The translations under genes and the position numbers were made by a program. Of a DNA stretch of 64,000 nt, positions 24,684 through 33,267 are shown in pieces (the first letter of the stretch is position 1; every line of letters starts with the position of its first letter). Source of the DNA: JAEXZL01 sp049943125 (GTDB taxonomy: Bacteria; Bacillota; Clostridia; Clostridiales; Clostridiaceae); contig NZ_CP188040.1 in the NCBI RefSeq assembly GCF_049943125.1, positions 3,410,001 through 3,474,000 on the forward strand. Direction: 5' to 3'. The notes beneath the pieces were generated by a model. The model was given only the letters and a program-made list of their open reading frames with translations, ran no database searches and was not told the origin of the DNA.

Positions 24684-26510
24684 ATGGAATTATATATACG
24701 TAAGGATATAAGAAACATTGCAATTATTGCCCATGTAGACCATGGTAAGACTACCCTTGTGGATGCTATGTTAAGGCAGAGTAATGTTTTTAGAGTTAAC
24801 GAGAAGGTTGATGAAAGAGTCATGGATTCAAATGACCTTGAAAAAGAGAGAGGAATAACTATATTATCCAAGAATACTGCAATACACTACAAGGATATCA
24901 GAATTAATATTGTTGATACACCTGGACATGCAGATTTTGGTGGTGAGGTTGAACGTGTTCTTAAAATGGTAGATTCCGTTTTACTAGTTGTTGACTCATA
25001 CGAAGGTCCAATGCCTCAAACAAAGTTTGTTTTAAGGAAGGCTCTTGAGCTAGATCTTTTACCAATAGTTGTTATAAATAAAATAGATAAAAAAGATGCA
25101 CGTCCTATGAATGTTATTGATGAAGTTTTCGACCTCTTCGTGGAGCTTGGAGCATCCGATGAGCAGCTTGACTTTCCAATAGTGTATGCATCAGCTAGAG
25201 AAGGCTTTGCAAGAATGGAAGTTGATGATGAAAACAATGATATGATTCCTTTATTTGAGACAATACTTGAAAATGTAGCACCGCCAAAGGGATATATAGA
25301 TGAACCCTTCCAAATGCTTGTAACCACCTTAGATTCTAATGAATATGTAGGAAAGATAGCAATTGGAAAAATTGAACGCGGCCGTGTTAGAAAAAATTCT
25401 CAAGTAGTACTTCTTAATAATGAAGGAAAGCAGATTAATACTAAGGTTTCTAATCTATATGTTTATGATGGACTTAAAAGAGTAGAAACAGAGGAGGCTG
25501 CTTTAGGTGATATAGTAGCTATTAGTGGATTGGGGGACTCTAATATTGGTGATACAGTAGCAGATGCTTCCTGCCCTGAAGCTCTACCTTTTGTTAATAT
25601 AGATGAGCCAACCTTAAATATGAATTTTATGGTTAATGATTCTCCCTTCGCAGGAAAAGAAGGAGATTTTGTTACCTCTAGACATTTAAGAGACAGATTG
25701 ATGAAGGAGCTTGAAACTAATGTTAGTTTGAGAGTTAAAGAGCTTTCTCCCGATTGTTTTGAGGTCAGTGGTAGAGGTGAGCTTCACCTGTCCATATTAA
25801 TAGAAACTATGAGAAGAGAGGGCTATGAATTCCAGGTTTCTAAGCCAACGGTAATATTTAAAAATGAAGATGGTAAGAAAAAAGAGCCTATGGAATATCT
25901 TACCATTGATGTGCCAGAAGAATTTATGGGACCAGTTATGGAAAAGCTAGGACCAAGAAAAGCTGAAATGGTAAATATGACCTCTGCGGTTAACGGCTAC
26001 ACCAGACTTGAATTTATAGTTCCTTCCAGGGGATTAATAGGATTCAGAAATGAATTTATGACTGATACAAGAGGTAACGGTATAATGAATCATATTTTCC
26101 ACGGATATGAAGATTATAAGGGTGATATATCACAAAGAAGCAGAGGTTCTTTAGTTGTATTTGAAAGTGGAGAAGCTATTACATATGGCTTGTATAATGC
26201 ACAAGAAAGAGGTACCCTATTTATAGAACCAGGAACTCCAGTATACTCTGGTATGATTGCTGGCGAATGTTCAAGAGCCGAGGATATTGAGGTAAATGTA
26301 TGTAAAAGAAAGCATTTATCAAATACAAGAGCTTCAGGATCCGATGACTCCTTAAGACTCAGTCCAGTAAACAAGTTTTCTCTAGAGCAATGCTTGGATT
26401 ATATTAAGTCCGATGAGCTAGTAGAGGTGACTCCTAAGAATATTAGAATGAGAAAAAGAATCCTTGATAGCACTGAGAGAAAAAGAGTAGTATCTAGAAA
26501 TAAACAATAA
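24684..26510 (+). CDS. typA: Ribosome-associated GTPase TypA/BipA
   Basis: Translational GTPase of 608 residues needed for stress and low-temperature ribosome assembly in other bacteria. G motifs: AHVDHGKTTL (G1, about 16-25), RGITI (G2), DTPGHADFGGEV (G3) and NKIDKKDARP (G4). The EF-G-like domains III and V follow, and the C-terminal BipA-specific domain contains RGSLVVFESGEAITYGLYNAQERG written here in parts (ESGEAITYGLYNAQERG). A ribosome binding site CGGAGG precedes the ATG. Transcription may be attenuated by the upstream terminator. Confidence 0.97.
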   Translation: MELYIRKDIRNIAIIAHVDHGKTTLVDAMLRQSNVFRVNEKVDERVMDSNDLEKERGITILSKNTAIHYKDIRINIVDTPGHADFGGEVERVLKMVDSVLLVVDSYEGPMPQTKFVLRKALELDLLPIVVINKIDKKDARPMNVIDEVFDLFVELGASDEQLDFPIVYASAREGFARMEVDDENNDMIPLFETILENVAPPKGYIDEPFQMLVTTLDSNEYVGKIAIGKIERGRVRKNSQVVLLNNEGKQINTKVSNLYVYDGLKRVETEEAALGDIVAISGLGDSNIGDTVADASCPEALPFVNIDEPTLNMNFMVNDSPFAGKEGDFVTSRHLRDRLMKELETNVSLRVKELSPDCFEVSGRGELHLSILIETMRREGYEFQVSKPTVIFKNEDGKKKEPMEYLTIDVPEEFMGPVMEKLGPRKAEMVNMTSAVNGYTRLEFIVPSRGLIGFRNEFMTDTRGNGIMNHIFHGYEDYKGDISQRSRGSLVVFESGEAITYGLYNAQERGTLFIEPGTPVYSGMIAGECSRAEDIEVNVCKRKHLSNTRASGSDDSLRLSPVNKFSLEQCLDYIKSDELVEVTPKNIRMRKRILDSTERKRVVSRNKQ

Positions 26511-26531
26511 TTCTTTTTTGGGGAGGAAATT

Positions 26532-27545
26532 ATGGGTAAGAAGGTCATAACTATTATTCTAGTTTTTTTTCTTATAGCTTTAGCTGGAGGAATATTTTAC
26601 TACAACACCGTAGTTAATAATCCTTTCTCTAGTGATGAAGAGAAGGTTTTAATTACTATTGAAAAAGAAGATACCCTGTACAAACTTTTAGGGTCATTAA
26701 AAGAAGAAGGTAAAATAAAAAATACAGCATTGATAAAAATCTATATTAAATTAAACAACATAGATGGTAATATTAAACCAGGTACCTATGAAATTTCTAC
26801 TAAAGATAATTTGGCGTCTTTCCTTAATATTATTTCGCAAGGAAATGAAAAAGAAAATAGTATAAGAGTAACTATACCGGAAGGCTTCGATGTAGAAAAA
26901 ATTGCAAAAACCTTAGAAGAAAATGGACTTAGTACCTATGATGAATTTATTAATGCTGTTAAGGGATATCCAATACCTGAGTATATTACTTTATCAACAG
27001 AGAAAAAATATAATCTAGAAGGATTTTTATTTCCTGATACCTATGAGTTTAAAAAAGACTCAGTTCCTGAGGATATTATTAGAATAATGCTTACAAGGTT
27101 CGAAGAGGTTTTGCAGGAGATAGCAAAGGACCAGAATACCCAGATTCCTAAAGAAGACATAGAAAGATATATAATTATGGCCTCTATGATAGAGAAAGAA
27201 GCCAAAACCAAAGAAGAGATGAGTACCATAGCATCAGTGATCTATAATCGATTAGAAATACCAATGAAATTACAGATTGATGCTACAGTTATATATGCCC
27301 TAGGAGAGCATAAGGAAATATTGACTTATGATGATTTGAAAGTAATCTCTCCATATAATACATATATAATAGATACTCTTCCTATAGGACCAATTGCAAG
27401 TCCAGGAAGAGAAGCTATAAAAGCAGCATTAAAGCCTGATACTACTAATTACATATATTATTTGTATAACCCTGAGGCTGGTAATCACTATTTTACTAAT
27501 GATTACAATGATTTCTTACAAAAGAAAAGTGAATTTGGCTATTAG
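26532..27545 (+). CDS. mltG: Endolytic peptidoglycan transglycosylase MltG
   Basis: Membrane-anchored lytic transglycosylase that cuts nascent glycan strands. The 337 residues have one N-terminal membrane helix (about 5-25), a LysM-like small domain with TLYKLLGSLKEEGKI, and the YceG catalytic domain. The catalytic Glu is in MASMIEKEAK (about residue 222) and the conserved LQIDATVIYALGEH, PYNTY and SPGREAIKAAL follow. GGGGAGG precedes the ATG. mltG-trmR-U32-udk matches the yrrL-yrrM-yrrO-udk order of Bacillus. Confidence 0.95.
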   Translation: MGKKVITIILVFFLIALAGGIFYYNTVVNNPFSSDEEKVLITIEKEDTLYKLLGSLKEEGKIKNTALIKIYIKLNNIDGNIKPGTYEISTKDNLASFLNIISQGNEKENSIRVTIPEGFDVEKIAKTLEENGLSTYDEFINAVKGYPIPEYITLSTEKKYNLEGFLFPDTYEFKKDSVPEDIIRIMLTRFEEVLQEIAKDQNTQIPKEDIERYIIMASMIEKEAKTKEEMSTIASVIYNRLEIPMKLQIDATVIYALGEHKEILTYDDLKVISPYNTYIIDTLPIGPIASPGREAIKAALKPDTTNYIYYLYNPEAGNHYFTNDYNDFLQKKSEFGY

Positions 27546-27557
27546 GAGAGACGATTA

Positions 27558-28208
27558 ATGGAAGGTATTACTTATGATTATATGGTAGATTATTTGAGAG
27601 GTTTAATCAGAGATAATATACCAGTTATAAAAGAATTAGAGGCTTACGCAGCTGATAATAATATTCCTATAGTACAGAAAGAAACTTCAAGATTTTTAGA
27701 GCTAATTACAACTATACAGCGCCCTAAGAGGATTTTGGAGTTAGGAACGGCAATTGGCTATTCCTCAATATTAATGAGTGAGTCCTTGGACAATAACGTT
27801 GATATTTTAACCATAGAACGGGATTCTAGAATGATAGCTATAGCTAAAGATAATATAGTGAGGTACGGCTACAAGAACATTAAAATTCTTGAAGGAGAAG
27901 CACTAGAGATATTAGCTAGTCTAGAAGGAACCTTCGATATGATTTTCTTAGATGGAGGTCAGGGTCATTATATTCATTATTTACCTCATTGCTTAAGGCT
28001 TCTAGCTAAAGAGGGTGTAATTGTAGCTGACAATGTTCTGTTTCGAGGAATGGTTGCCTCTGATGAATTAATAAAAAGAAGAAAGATAACAATAGTAAAA
28101 CGAATGAGAAAGTATCTTGATGAAGTAAATGCGAATCCTACCTTGATAACCTCAGTAATTCCCATGGGGGATGGGATAGCAGTTACTAGAAGGAGGATAA
28201 AGACATGA
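27558..28208 (+). CDS. trmR: SAM-dependent O-methyltransferase, TrmR-like (YrrM family)
   Basis: A 216-residue Rossmann methyltransferase with SAM motif LELGTAIGYSSILMS (about 60-74), the acidic TIERDSRM and the metal-type DMIFLDGGQGHY. It belongs to the caffeoyl-CoA methyltransferase-like group. Its place between mltG and a U32 gene is that of Bacillus subtilis YrrM, shown to be TrmR, which methylates 5-hydroxyuridine-34 of tRNAs to 5-methoxyuridine. The symbol rests on this synteny and family. The stop overlaps the next ATG as ATGA, indicating coupling with the hydroxylation protein. Confidence 0.82.
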   Translation: MEGITYDYMVDYLRGLIRDNIPVIKELEAYAADNNIPIVQKETSRFLELITTIQRPKRILELGTAIGYSSILMSESLDNNVDILTIERDSRMIAIAKDNIVRYGYKNIKILEGEALEILASLEGTFDMIFLDGGQGHYIHYLPHCLRLLAKEGVIVADNVLFRGMVASDELIKRRKITIVKRMRKYLDEVNANPTLITSVIPMGDGIAVTRRRIKT

Positions 28209-29458
28209 GAAAACCAGAGCTATTAGCTCCTGCGGGAAATTTAGAAAAGTTAAAAACAGCAATTGATTTTGGAGCAGATGCTGTTTATTTGGGCGGTAGT
28301 AGATTAAATCTTCGTGCCTTTGCTGATAATTTTACTGAAGAAGATATATTAGAAGGGGTTAAGTATGCCCATGATAGAGGTAAACAAGTTTATGTAACCA
28401 TGAATGTATTTCCTCATAATAATGATTTAAATGGATTAGAAGAGTATATAATAAGTCTTCATAAAGCCAATGTAGATGCAATAATTGTTTCAGATCCTTC
28501 TATAATTGTTACTGCTAGAGAAGTGGCTCCTGATCTTGAGATTCATTTAAGTACTCAAGCAAACAATGTTAATTGGAAGTCTGCGGAGTTCTGGCATAAA
28601 AACGGAGTAAAGAGGATAGTTCTTGCTAGGGAGCTCTCCTTCCCTGAAATCAAGACAGTTAGAGAAAACTTAAGTGAAAGCTGTGATTTGGAAGCTTTTG
28701 TACACGGCTCTATGTGCATGTCTTATTCTGGAAGATGTCTTCTTTCAAATTATTTAACCGGTAGAGATGCAAACAGAGGTGCTTGTGCACAGCCTTGCAG
28801 ATATAAATATTACCTAGTAGAAGAAAAGAGACCGGGTGAATATTACCCAATTTATGAGGATGAGAATGGCACCTATATAATGAATTCTAAGGATTTATGT
28901 ATGATAGAGCATATTCCAGAATTATTTGAAAGTGGTATATATTCCTTTAAGATAGAAGGAAGAATGAAGAGTGCTTATTATGTTGCAGCTGTAGTTAAAG
29001 CCTATAGAGAAGCTATTGATTCTTATTACAGAGATCCAGATAACTATAGGTTCCAGAAGAAATGGATGGATTTACTTAACAAGGTTTCCCATAGAAAGTA
29101 TCATACTGGATTCTACTTTGGAGAAACAAATAAACAAATTTATGAGACATCAAGCTATATAAGAGACTTTGATATAGTTGGCGTAGTGAAGTCTTATGAT
29201 AAAAAAAATCATATTGCTACCATTGAGCAGAGAAACAAGGTTTTTGAGGGTGATACTGTAGAAGTCCTTAGACCTGTAGGGGATTGTTTTGAAATTAAGA
29301 TATTAGAACCAAAGAATATAAGTGGAGAGAGAATTTCCTCAACCCCTCAAGCTCAGATGATATATACTATAAGCTGTGAAAATGAATTAAAAGAAAATGA
29401 TATGCTGATCAAAGAAAAGAAACCAGGACTTACTATTGAAAAGAGGGGGAGCAACTAA
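28205..29458 (+). CDS. Peptidase U32 family protein, probable tRNA hydroxylation protein (YrrO/TrhP2-like)
   Basis: A 417-residue U32 protein beginning RKPELLAPAGNLEKL. The family cysteines are present in GSMCMSYSGRCLLSNYL, RGACAQPCRYKY and SKDLCMIEHI. Despite the name, U32 proteins beside trmR (B. subtilis YrrN/YrrO, E. coli TrhP) make 5-hydroxyuridine-34 in tRNA using prephenate. Size matches YrrO. The shorter YrrN partner, normally just upstream, is missing here, so this protein either works alone or with a distant partner. It overlaps the methyltransferase gene by 4 bases and directly abuts udk. Confidence 0.85.
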   Translation: MRKPELLAPAGNLEKLKTAIDFGADAVYLGGSRLNLRAFADNFTEEDILEGVKYAHDRGKQVYVTMNVFPHNNDLNGLEEYIISLHKANVDAIIVSDPSIIVTAREVAPDLEIHLSTQANNVNWKSAEFWHKNGVKRIVLARELSFPEIKTVRENLSESCDLEAFVHGSMCMSYSGRCLLSNYLTGRDANRGACAQPCRYKYYLVEEKRPGEYYPIYEDENGTYIMNSKDLCMIEHIPELFESGIYSFKIEGRMKSAYYVAAVVKAYREAIDSYYRDPDNYRFQKKWMDLLNKVSHRKYHTGFYFGETNKQIYETSSYIRDFDIVGVVKSYDKKNHIATIEQRNKVFEGDTVEVLRPVGDCFEIKILEPKNISGERISSTPQAQMIYTISCENELKENDMLIKEKKPGLTIEKRGSN

Positions 29459-30079
29459 ATGAAGAAGCCTATCTTAATAGGAATAACAGGAGGTACAGGT
29501 TCAGGTAAAAGTACAGTTGCAAAGGAGATTTGCAGCAAATTTAGCGAAGACTGTATAGCTATGATTGAACAGGACTCCTACTATAAGGATCAAAGTCATT
29601 TATCCATGGATGAAAGAGTCAAGACAAACTATGATCATCCTGATGCTTTCGATAATGAGCTTTTGGTTTCACATCTAAAGACACTCCTAGAGGGTAAAGA
29701 TATAGAAAAGCCAATATATGATTTCTCTGTCCATACTCGAAAAGATGAGACAGTAAAGGTAGAACCAAGAGATATTATTATTCTTGAAGGAATTTTAGTT
29801 CTTTCTGACCCGGAGATAAGAAATCTTTTAGATATAAAAATATACGTTGATACTGATGCTGATGTAAGGATAATCAGAAGATTGGTTAGAGATATAAATG
29901 AAAGAGGTCGTACAGTAGATTCTGTAATAAATCAATATTTGACTGTTGTTAGACCAATGCATCTTCAGTTTATAGAACCAACGAAAAGATATGCAGACCT
30001 TATTGTTCCTGAAGGTGGACATAACAAAGTTGCAATAGATATAATTTCTGCAAATATTAAGCATATTCTACAAAAATAA
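29459..30079 (+). CDS. udk: Uridine kinase
   Basis: Phosphorylates uridine/cytidine to UMP/CMP in pyrimidine salvage. The 206 residues have the P-loop GGTGSGKSTVA (about 10-20), EQDSYYKD, the NYDHPDAFD nucleoside-binding segment and the lid RRLVRDINERGR. Length is standard. The ATG begins right after the U32 stop, with AGAGGGGGA inside the U32 gene serving as ribosome binding site. The mltG-trmR-U32-udk unit ends at the hairpin that follows. Confidence 0.96.
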   Translation: MKKPILIGITGGTGSGKSTVAKEICSKFSEDCIAMIEQDSYYKDQSHLSMDERVKTNYDHPDAFDNELLVSHLKTLLEGKDIEKPIYDFSVHTRKDETVKVEPRDIIILEGILVLSDPEIRNLLDIKIYVDTDADVRIIRRLVRDINERGRTVDSVINQYLTVVRPMHLQFIEPTKRYADLIVPEGGHNKVAIDIISANIKHILQK

Positions 30080-30092
30080 AACTAACTGTATT

Positions 30093-30137
30093 AAAACACT
30101 TCCTTTAAGTTAATAATCTTAAAGGAGGTGTTTTTTT
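30093..30137 (+). terminator. Strong terminator whose 3' arm is the next gene's ribosome binding site
   Basis: A 17-bp stem (30093-30109 with 30118-30134, one G-U pair) and an 8-base loop, followed by a T tract to 30137. The 3' arm contains AAAGGAGG (30121-30128), the only ribosome binding site for the TTG start at 30136, and the start codon itself lies at the end of the T tract. Confidence 0.85.
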
Positions 30138-31785
30138 GTATAGGAATTTAAATAAAAGCAGGATAAAATTTTTATTTATCATTACAGTAGGTTTATTTGT
30201 CATATTTTCAGCTAGACTTATATATTTTCAGTGGATAAAAAGAGATTACTACAAAGGTATGGCAGAAAAGCAATACAATTATGGAGAAGCTATATCCAGT
30301 TTAAAGTATCAAGTATTATCATCAGATGGAAAATATCTTCAAAGTTACTATTATGATTACGTAGCTGTTATTAATATTAGGCTATTTAAGCTTAATAACT
30401 ATGAAAATAATATGGATAAGCTATTGACCATAAACTACATAATGAAAGAGAATATAGAGGATTTTGATATTAACAGCCTCTTAAATGGTAATTCTGGAAA
30501 TAGGTATTACTTAATAAATGCAGAATCATATGAAAAGCTACTTCCCATAGTTAAAAAAACAAAAGGTATATATGTATTTAAAAGAGAAGCTATTGATAAT
30601 ATTACTAATTCCAATATAGTCAATATACTCACCAATATTAAAAATTCAGATGATGAGTTGAAGGAAATGGATTCCTTAGAGAGAAAGTTAAACAGCTATA
30701 TGGAGAATAACGAATTTCTTCAAGCCATGGTTCAAGTAGATAAAAGCGGCTATATAAAGCAGGAAGGCTATAAGGTTCCAGAGCTACCATATGTTACTTT
30801 GACTATTAATAAAGAATTACAGGACACTATAGAGTCTGTATTAAGAGATGAGCTCTTTAGCAAATTTAAACAAATTGGAGCTACTATTATAGAGGCTGAA
30901 ACGGGTAAAATTAGAGCTATGGCTCAGAAGGATGATTATAACGTTAATATTAATATTGCAGCTGATCAAAATGGATATCCACCAGGTTCTACCTACAAGC
31001 TTATGAGTGCCGAATATGCATTAGAAAATAACTTAATTAGTACTGAGACAGAATATTACTGTGCTGGAATCGACAGTTGTAAGGGAAAGAGTCATGGGCG
31101 TGTTAACATGGAAAAGGCAATAAATCTATCTTGTAATTCTTATTTTGTAGATTTGGGCAATGAATTTACCGCTGAGGAGCTGAAAAACTTCTCAATGAGG
31201 CAGGGTTATTTAGATAAAGTACTTAATTTAGATAAAGAAACTAAGGGAAAAGTAAACTCTAAGTATAAATATAGCTTAATCCTTGGCGGCAGTATTGACT
31301 CTTCTATAATACAAGTAGCTGCATCCTTATCGGCAATAGTAAATGAAGGATATTATATTAAACCAATGTTAATAGAGGATGTAACCAATAACAAGGGTGA
31401 AAGTGTAATGACCTTTCCTATTAAAAAAGAGAAGGTTATATCTAAGGAAACAGCTGATATAATTAAGGGATACATGAGAACCACTGTAATAAACGGAACG
31501 GGAGCGTCTGCTAATTTAGAAGGAGTTGAGATAGGCGGTAAAACTGGCACAGCAGAGAAACCAGTAGAATCAGTTGATCCCATAACTGGAGAAACAATCA
31601 AGACTAATCACGAATATGGTTGGTTTGCTGGTTACTTCAAGAAGGATAGCAAATATTATACTATGGTGGTTATGGTCCCTGATATTAATATGATCGAGGA
31701 TGAGGGGATAGAATATCAGGGGAGCAATACAGCGGGGCCGGTGTTTAGAGAGATTTTAAAGAGGATAAAAGAAATGGAATTTTAA
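30136..31785 (+). CDS. Penicillin-binding transpeptidase
   Basis: A 549-residue class B-like penicillin-binding protein. One N-terminal membrane helix (about 11-31) precedes a poorly conserved region to about residue 230. The transpeptidase domain has SxxK as STYK (S285-K288), SCN (about 331-333) and KTGT in GGKTGTAEK (about 462-465), so the active site is complete. It cross-links peptidoglycan outside the membrane. The TTG start follows AAAGGAGG by 7 bases, inside a terminator hairpin. Whether it serves elongation, division or sporulation is not evident; no partner gene lies beside it. Confidence 0.92.
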   Translation: MYRNLNKSRIKFLFIITVGLFVIFSARLIYFQWIKRDYYKGMAEKQYNYGEAISSLKYQVLSSDGKYLQSYYYDYVAVINIRLFKLNNYENNMDKLLTINYIMKENIEDFDINSLLNGNSGNRYYLINAESYEKLLPIVKKTKGIYVFKREAIDNITNSNIVNILTNIKNSDDELKEMDSLERKLNSYMENNEFLQAMVQVDKSGYIKQEGYKVPELPYVTLTINKELQDTIESVLRDELFSKFKQIGATIIEAETGKIRAMAQKDDYNVNINIAADQNGYPPGSTYKLMSAEYALENNLISTETEYYCAGIDSCKGKSHGRVNMEKAINLSCNSYFVDLGNEFTAEELKNFSMRQGYLDKVLNLDKETKGKVNSKYKYSLILGGSIDSSIIQVAASLSAIVNEGYYIKPMLIEDVTNNKGESVMTFPIKKEKVISKETADIIKGYMRTTVINGTGASANLEGVEIGGKTGTAEKPVESVDPITGETIKTNHEYGWFAGYFKKDSKYYTMVVMVPDINMIEDEGIEYQGSNTAGPVFREILKRIKEMEF

Positions 31786-31807
31786 CAAAAACGTAAAAAT
31801 ACACTTC

Positions 31808-31855
31808 AAAGTGCAAGGTTTTGGTATATTTTAATGCCTTATCCCTGCACTTTTT
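31808..31855 (+). terminator. Terminator after the penicillin-binding protein gene
   Basis: AAAGTGCA (31808-31815) pairs with TGCACTTT (31846-31853), continuing as AGG/CCT with an internal loop; a five-T run ends the stem. Confidence 0.65.
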
Positions 31856-31967
31856 ATTATTACTTTATTTATGATGAGTATAATACAAAATTAAATGGTA
31901 TATATTGTAAAATAAGTATAAATATAGTAAGATGGTATTATTCGAAATTAAAAAGTTAATAGAATGT

Positions 31968-32009
31968 TTAGAATATTGTTTCATATATATAATAAAGAAC
32001 ATATTCTAA
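31968..32009 (+). promoter_or_regulatory. Inverted repeat flanking a possible promoter before the ABC operon
   Basis: TTAGAATAT (31968-31976) and ATATTCTAA (32001-32009) are perfect 9-base inverted arms 24 bases apart. TATAAT (31988-31993) lies between them, with a poor -35 (TGTTTA) touching the left arm. It could be a paired operator. No regulator is adjacent. Confidence 0.35.
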
Positions 32010-32031
32010 CAAAAAAGGGGAGGTAAAGATA

Positions 32032-33174
32032 TTGAAGAGATTTGCTACAGGTATTTTAAGTTTGATGATGCTGTTGACTTTAGCAGGCTGTAGAGGAGAG
32101 GAGAAGACACCGGATAAGGTGGAAGAAGAGAACTATAAAATCGGTATTATCACTGGAACCGTTTCTCAAGGTGAAGAAGAATTCAGAGCAGCTGAAAAAA
32201 TGGCTAAAAAGTATGGCGATATGATTGTAACTGCAACATATCCTGATAATTTTTCTACTGAGACAGAGACTACTATATCTAATGTAGTTGCTCTTTCTAG
32301 TGATCCAGAGGTTAAGGCTATAGTATTTGTACAGGCAGTTCCTGGTGCTAGTGCAGCTATAGATAAGGTTAGAGAGACAAGACCGGATATGTTATTTATC
32401 TGTGGAGTTGCTGCCGAAGATCCAGCTACAATAGCCAGTAAAGCTGATATAGTAATGCTTGTTGATGAAATAGGCATGGGTACAGCTGTAATAGAACAGG
32501 CTAAAAAGCAAGGGGCTGAGACCTTTATTCATTATTCCTTTGCACGTCATTTAAGCTATGCAACAATAGCAGCCCGTAGAGAACTTTTTATGAAGACTTG
32601 TGAGAAATTAGGGATAGAATATGTTGACGTTACCGCCCCAGACCCAACAGGTGATGCAGGGGTATCTGGAGCTCAGCAGTTTATTCTAGAAGATGTACCT
32701 CGTCAGGTTGAAAAGTATGGTAAGGATACTGCATTTTTCTCTACTAACTGTTCTATGCAGGAGCCTTTAATTAAGTCAGTGCTAGAGCAAGGAGCTATAT
32801 TCCCTCAACAATGCTGTCCATCACCATATCATGGCTATCCAGCAGCTCTCAATATATCTGTAGACGGTCATGAAGGAGATATTGACTATATGCTTGAGCA
32901 GACCAAAACTAAGGTTGAAGAAGGCGGTAATGCAGGAAGAATGTCTACTTGGAATGTTGCAGTTAATATGCTCATGGTAGAGGCTGGAGTGGAATATGCC
33001 ATTGAGTTCTGTGAGGGTAACACTAAAGATACTCTCGATGAAGAAGTATTATTTGGTATCATAAACAAAATTGCTGGTGGAGAAGGAAAAGCTACCATTT
33101 CCAATTATGAGGATGAGGCTGCAGGAACTATAGATAACTTCTACATGATTTTATGTGATTATTATGATTTTTAG
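32032..33174 (+). CDS. DUF3798 lipoprotein, probable solute-binding protein of an ABC importer
   Basis: A 380-residue lipoprotein: signal peptide with lipobox LTLAGC (Cys at residue 20), so it should be anchored on the outer face of the membrane. The body resembles periplasmic-binding-protein type I folds (YKIGIITGTVSQGEEEF, then alternating segments) and matches the DUF3798 group by its CSMQEPL and QQCCPSPYHGYPAALN regions. Four cysteines in the mature part (CGV, CEK, CS, QCC) are notable. TTG start follows GGGGAGG. The three downstream genes encode the ATPase and two permeases. The ligand is unknown; sugars and nucleosides are the usual cargo of this importer class. Confidence 0.85.
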   Translation: MKRFATGILSLMMLLTLAGCRGEEKTPDKVEEENYKIGIITGTVSQGEEEFRAAEKMAKKYGDMIVTATYPDNFSTETETTISNVVALSSDPEVKAIVFVQAVPGASAAIDKVRETRPDMLFICGVAAEDPATIASKADIVMLVDEIGMGTAVIEQAKKQGAETFIHYSFARHLSYATIAARRELFMKTCEKLGIEYVDVTAPDPTGDAGVSGAQQFILEDVPRQVEKYGKDTAFFSTNCSMQEPLIKSVLEQGAIFPQQCCPSPYHGYPAALNISVDGHEGDIDYMLEQTKTKVEEGGNAGRMSTWNVAVNMLMVEAGVEYAIEFCEGNTKDTLDEEVLFGIINKIAGGEGKATISNYEDEAAGTIDNFYMILCDYYDF

Positions 33175-33200
33175 AATTTAATAATAAATAAGTTATTGCT

Positions 33201-33240
33201 TTCGTCGGTTTATAAGCTTATAAGCCGACGAATTTCTTGA
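33201..33240 (+). promoter_or_regulatory. Long perfect hairpin between lipoprotein and ATPase genes
   Basis: A 32-base near-perfect palindrome (33201-33232, one G-U when folded, centred on AAGCTT) followed by TTTCTTG. It may be a partial terminator or an mRNA-stabilising end that raises binding-protein output relative to the ATPase and permeases. Confidence 0.65.
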
Positions 33241-33267
33241 GAATATGACTAATCAGGGGGGAAAACA

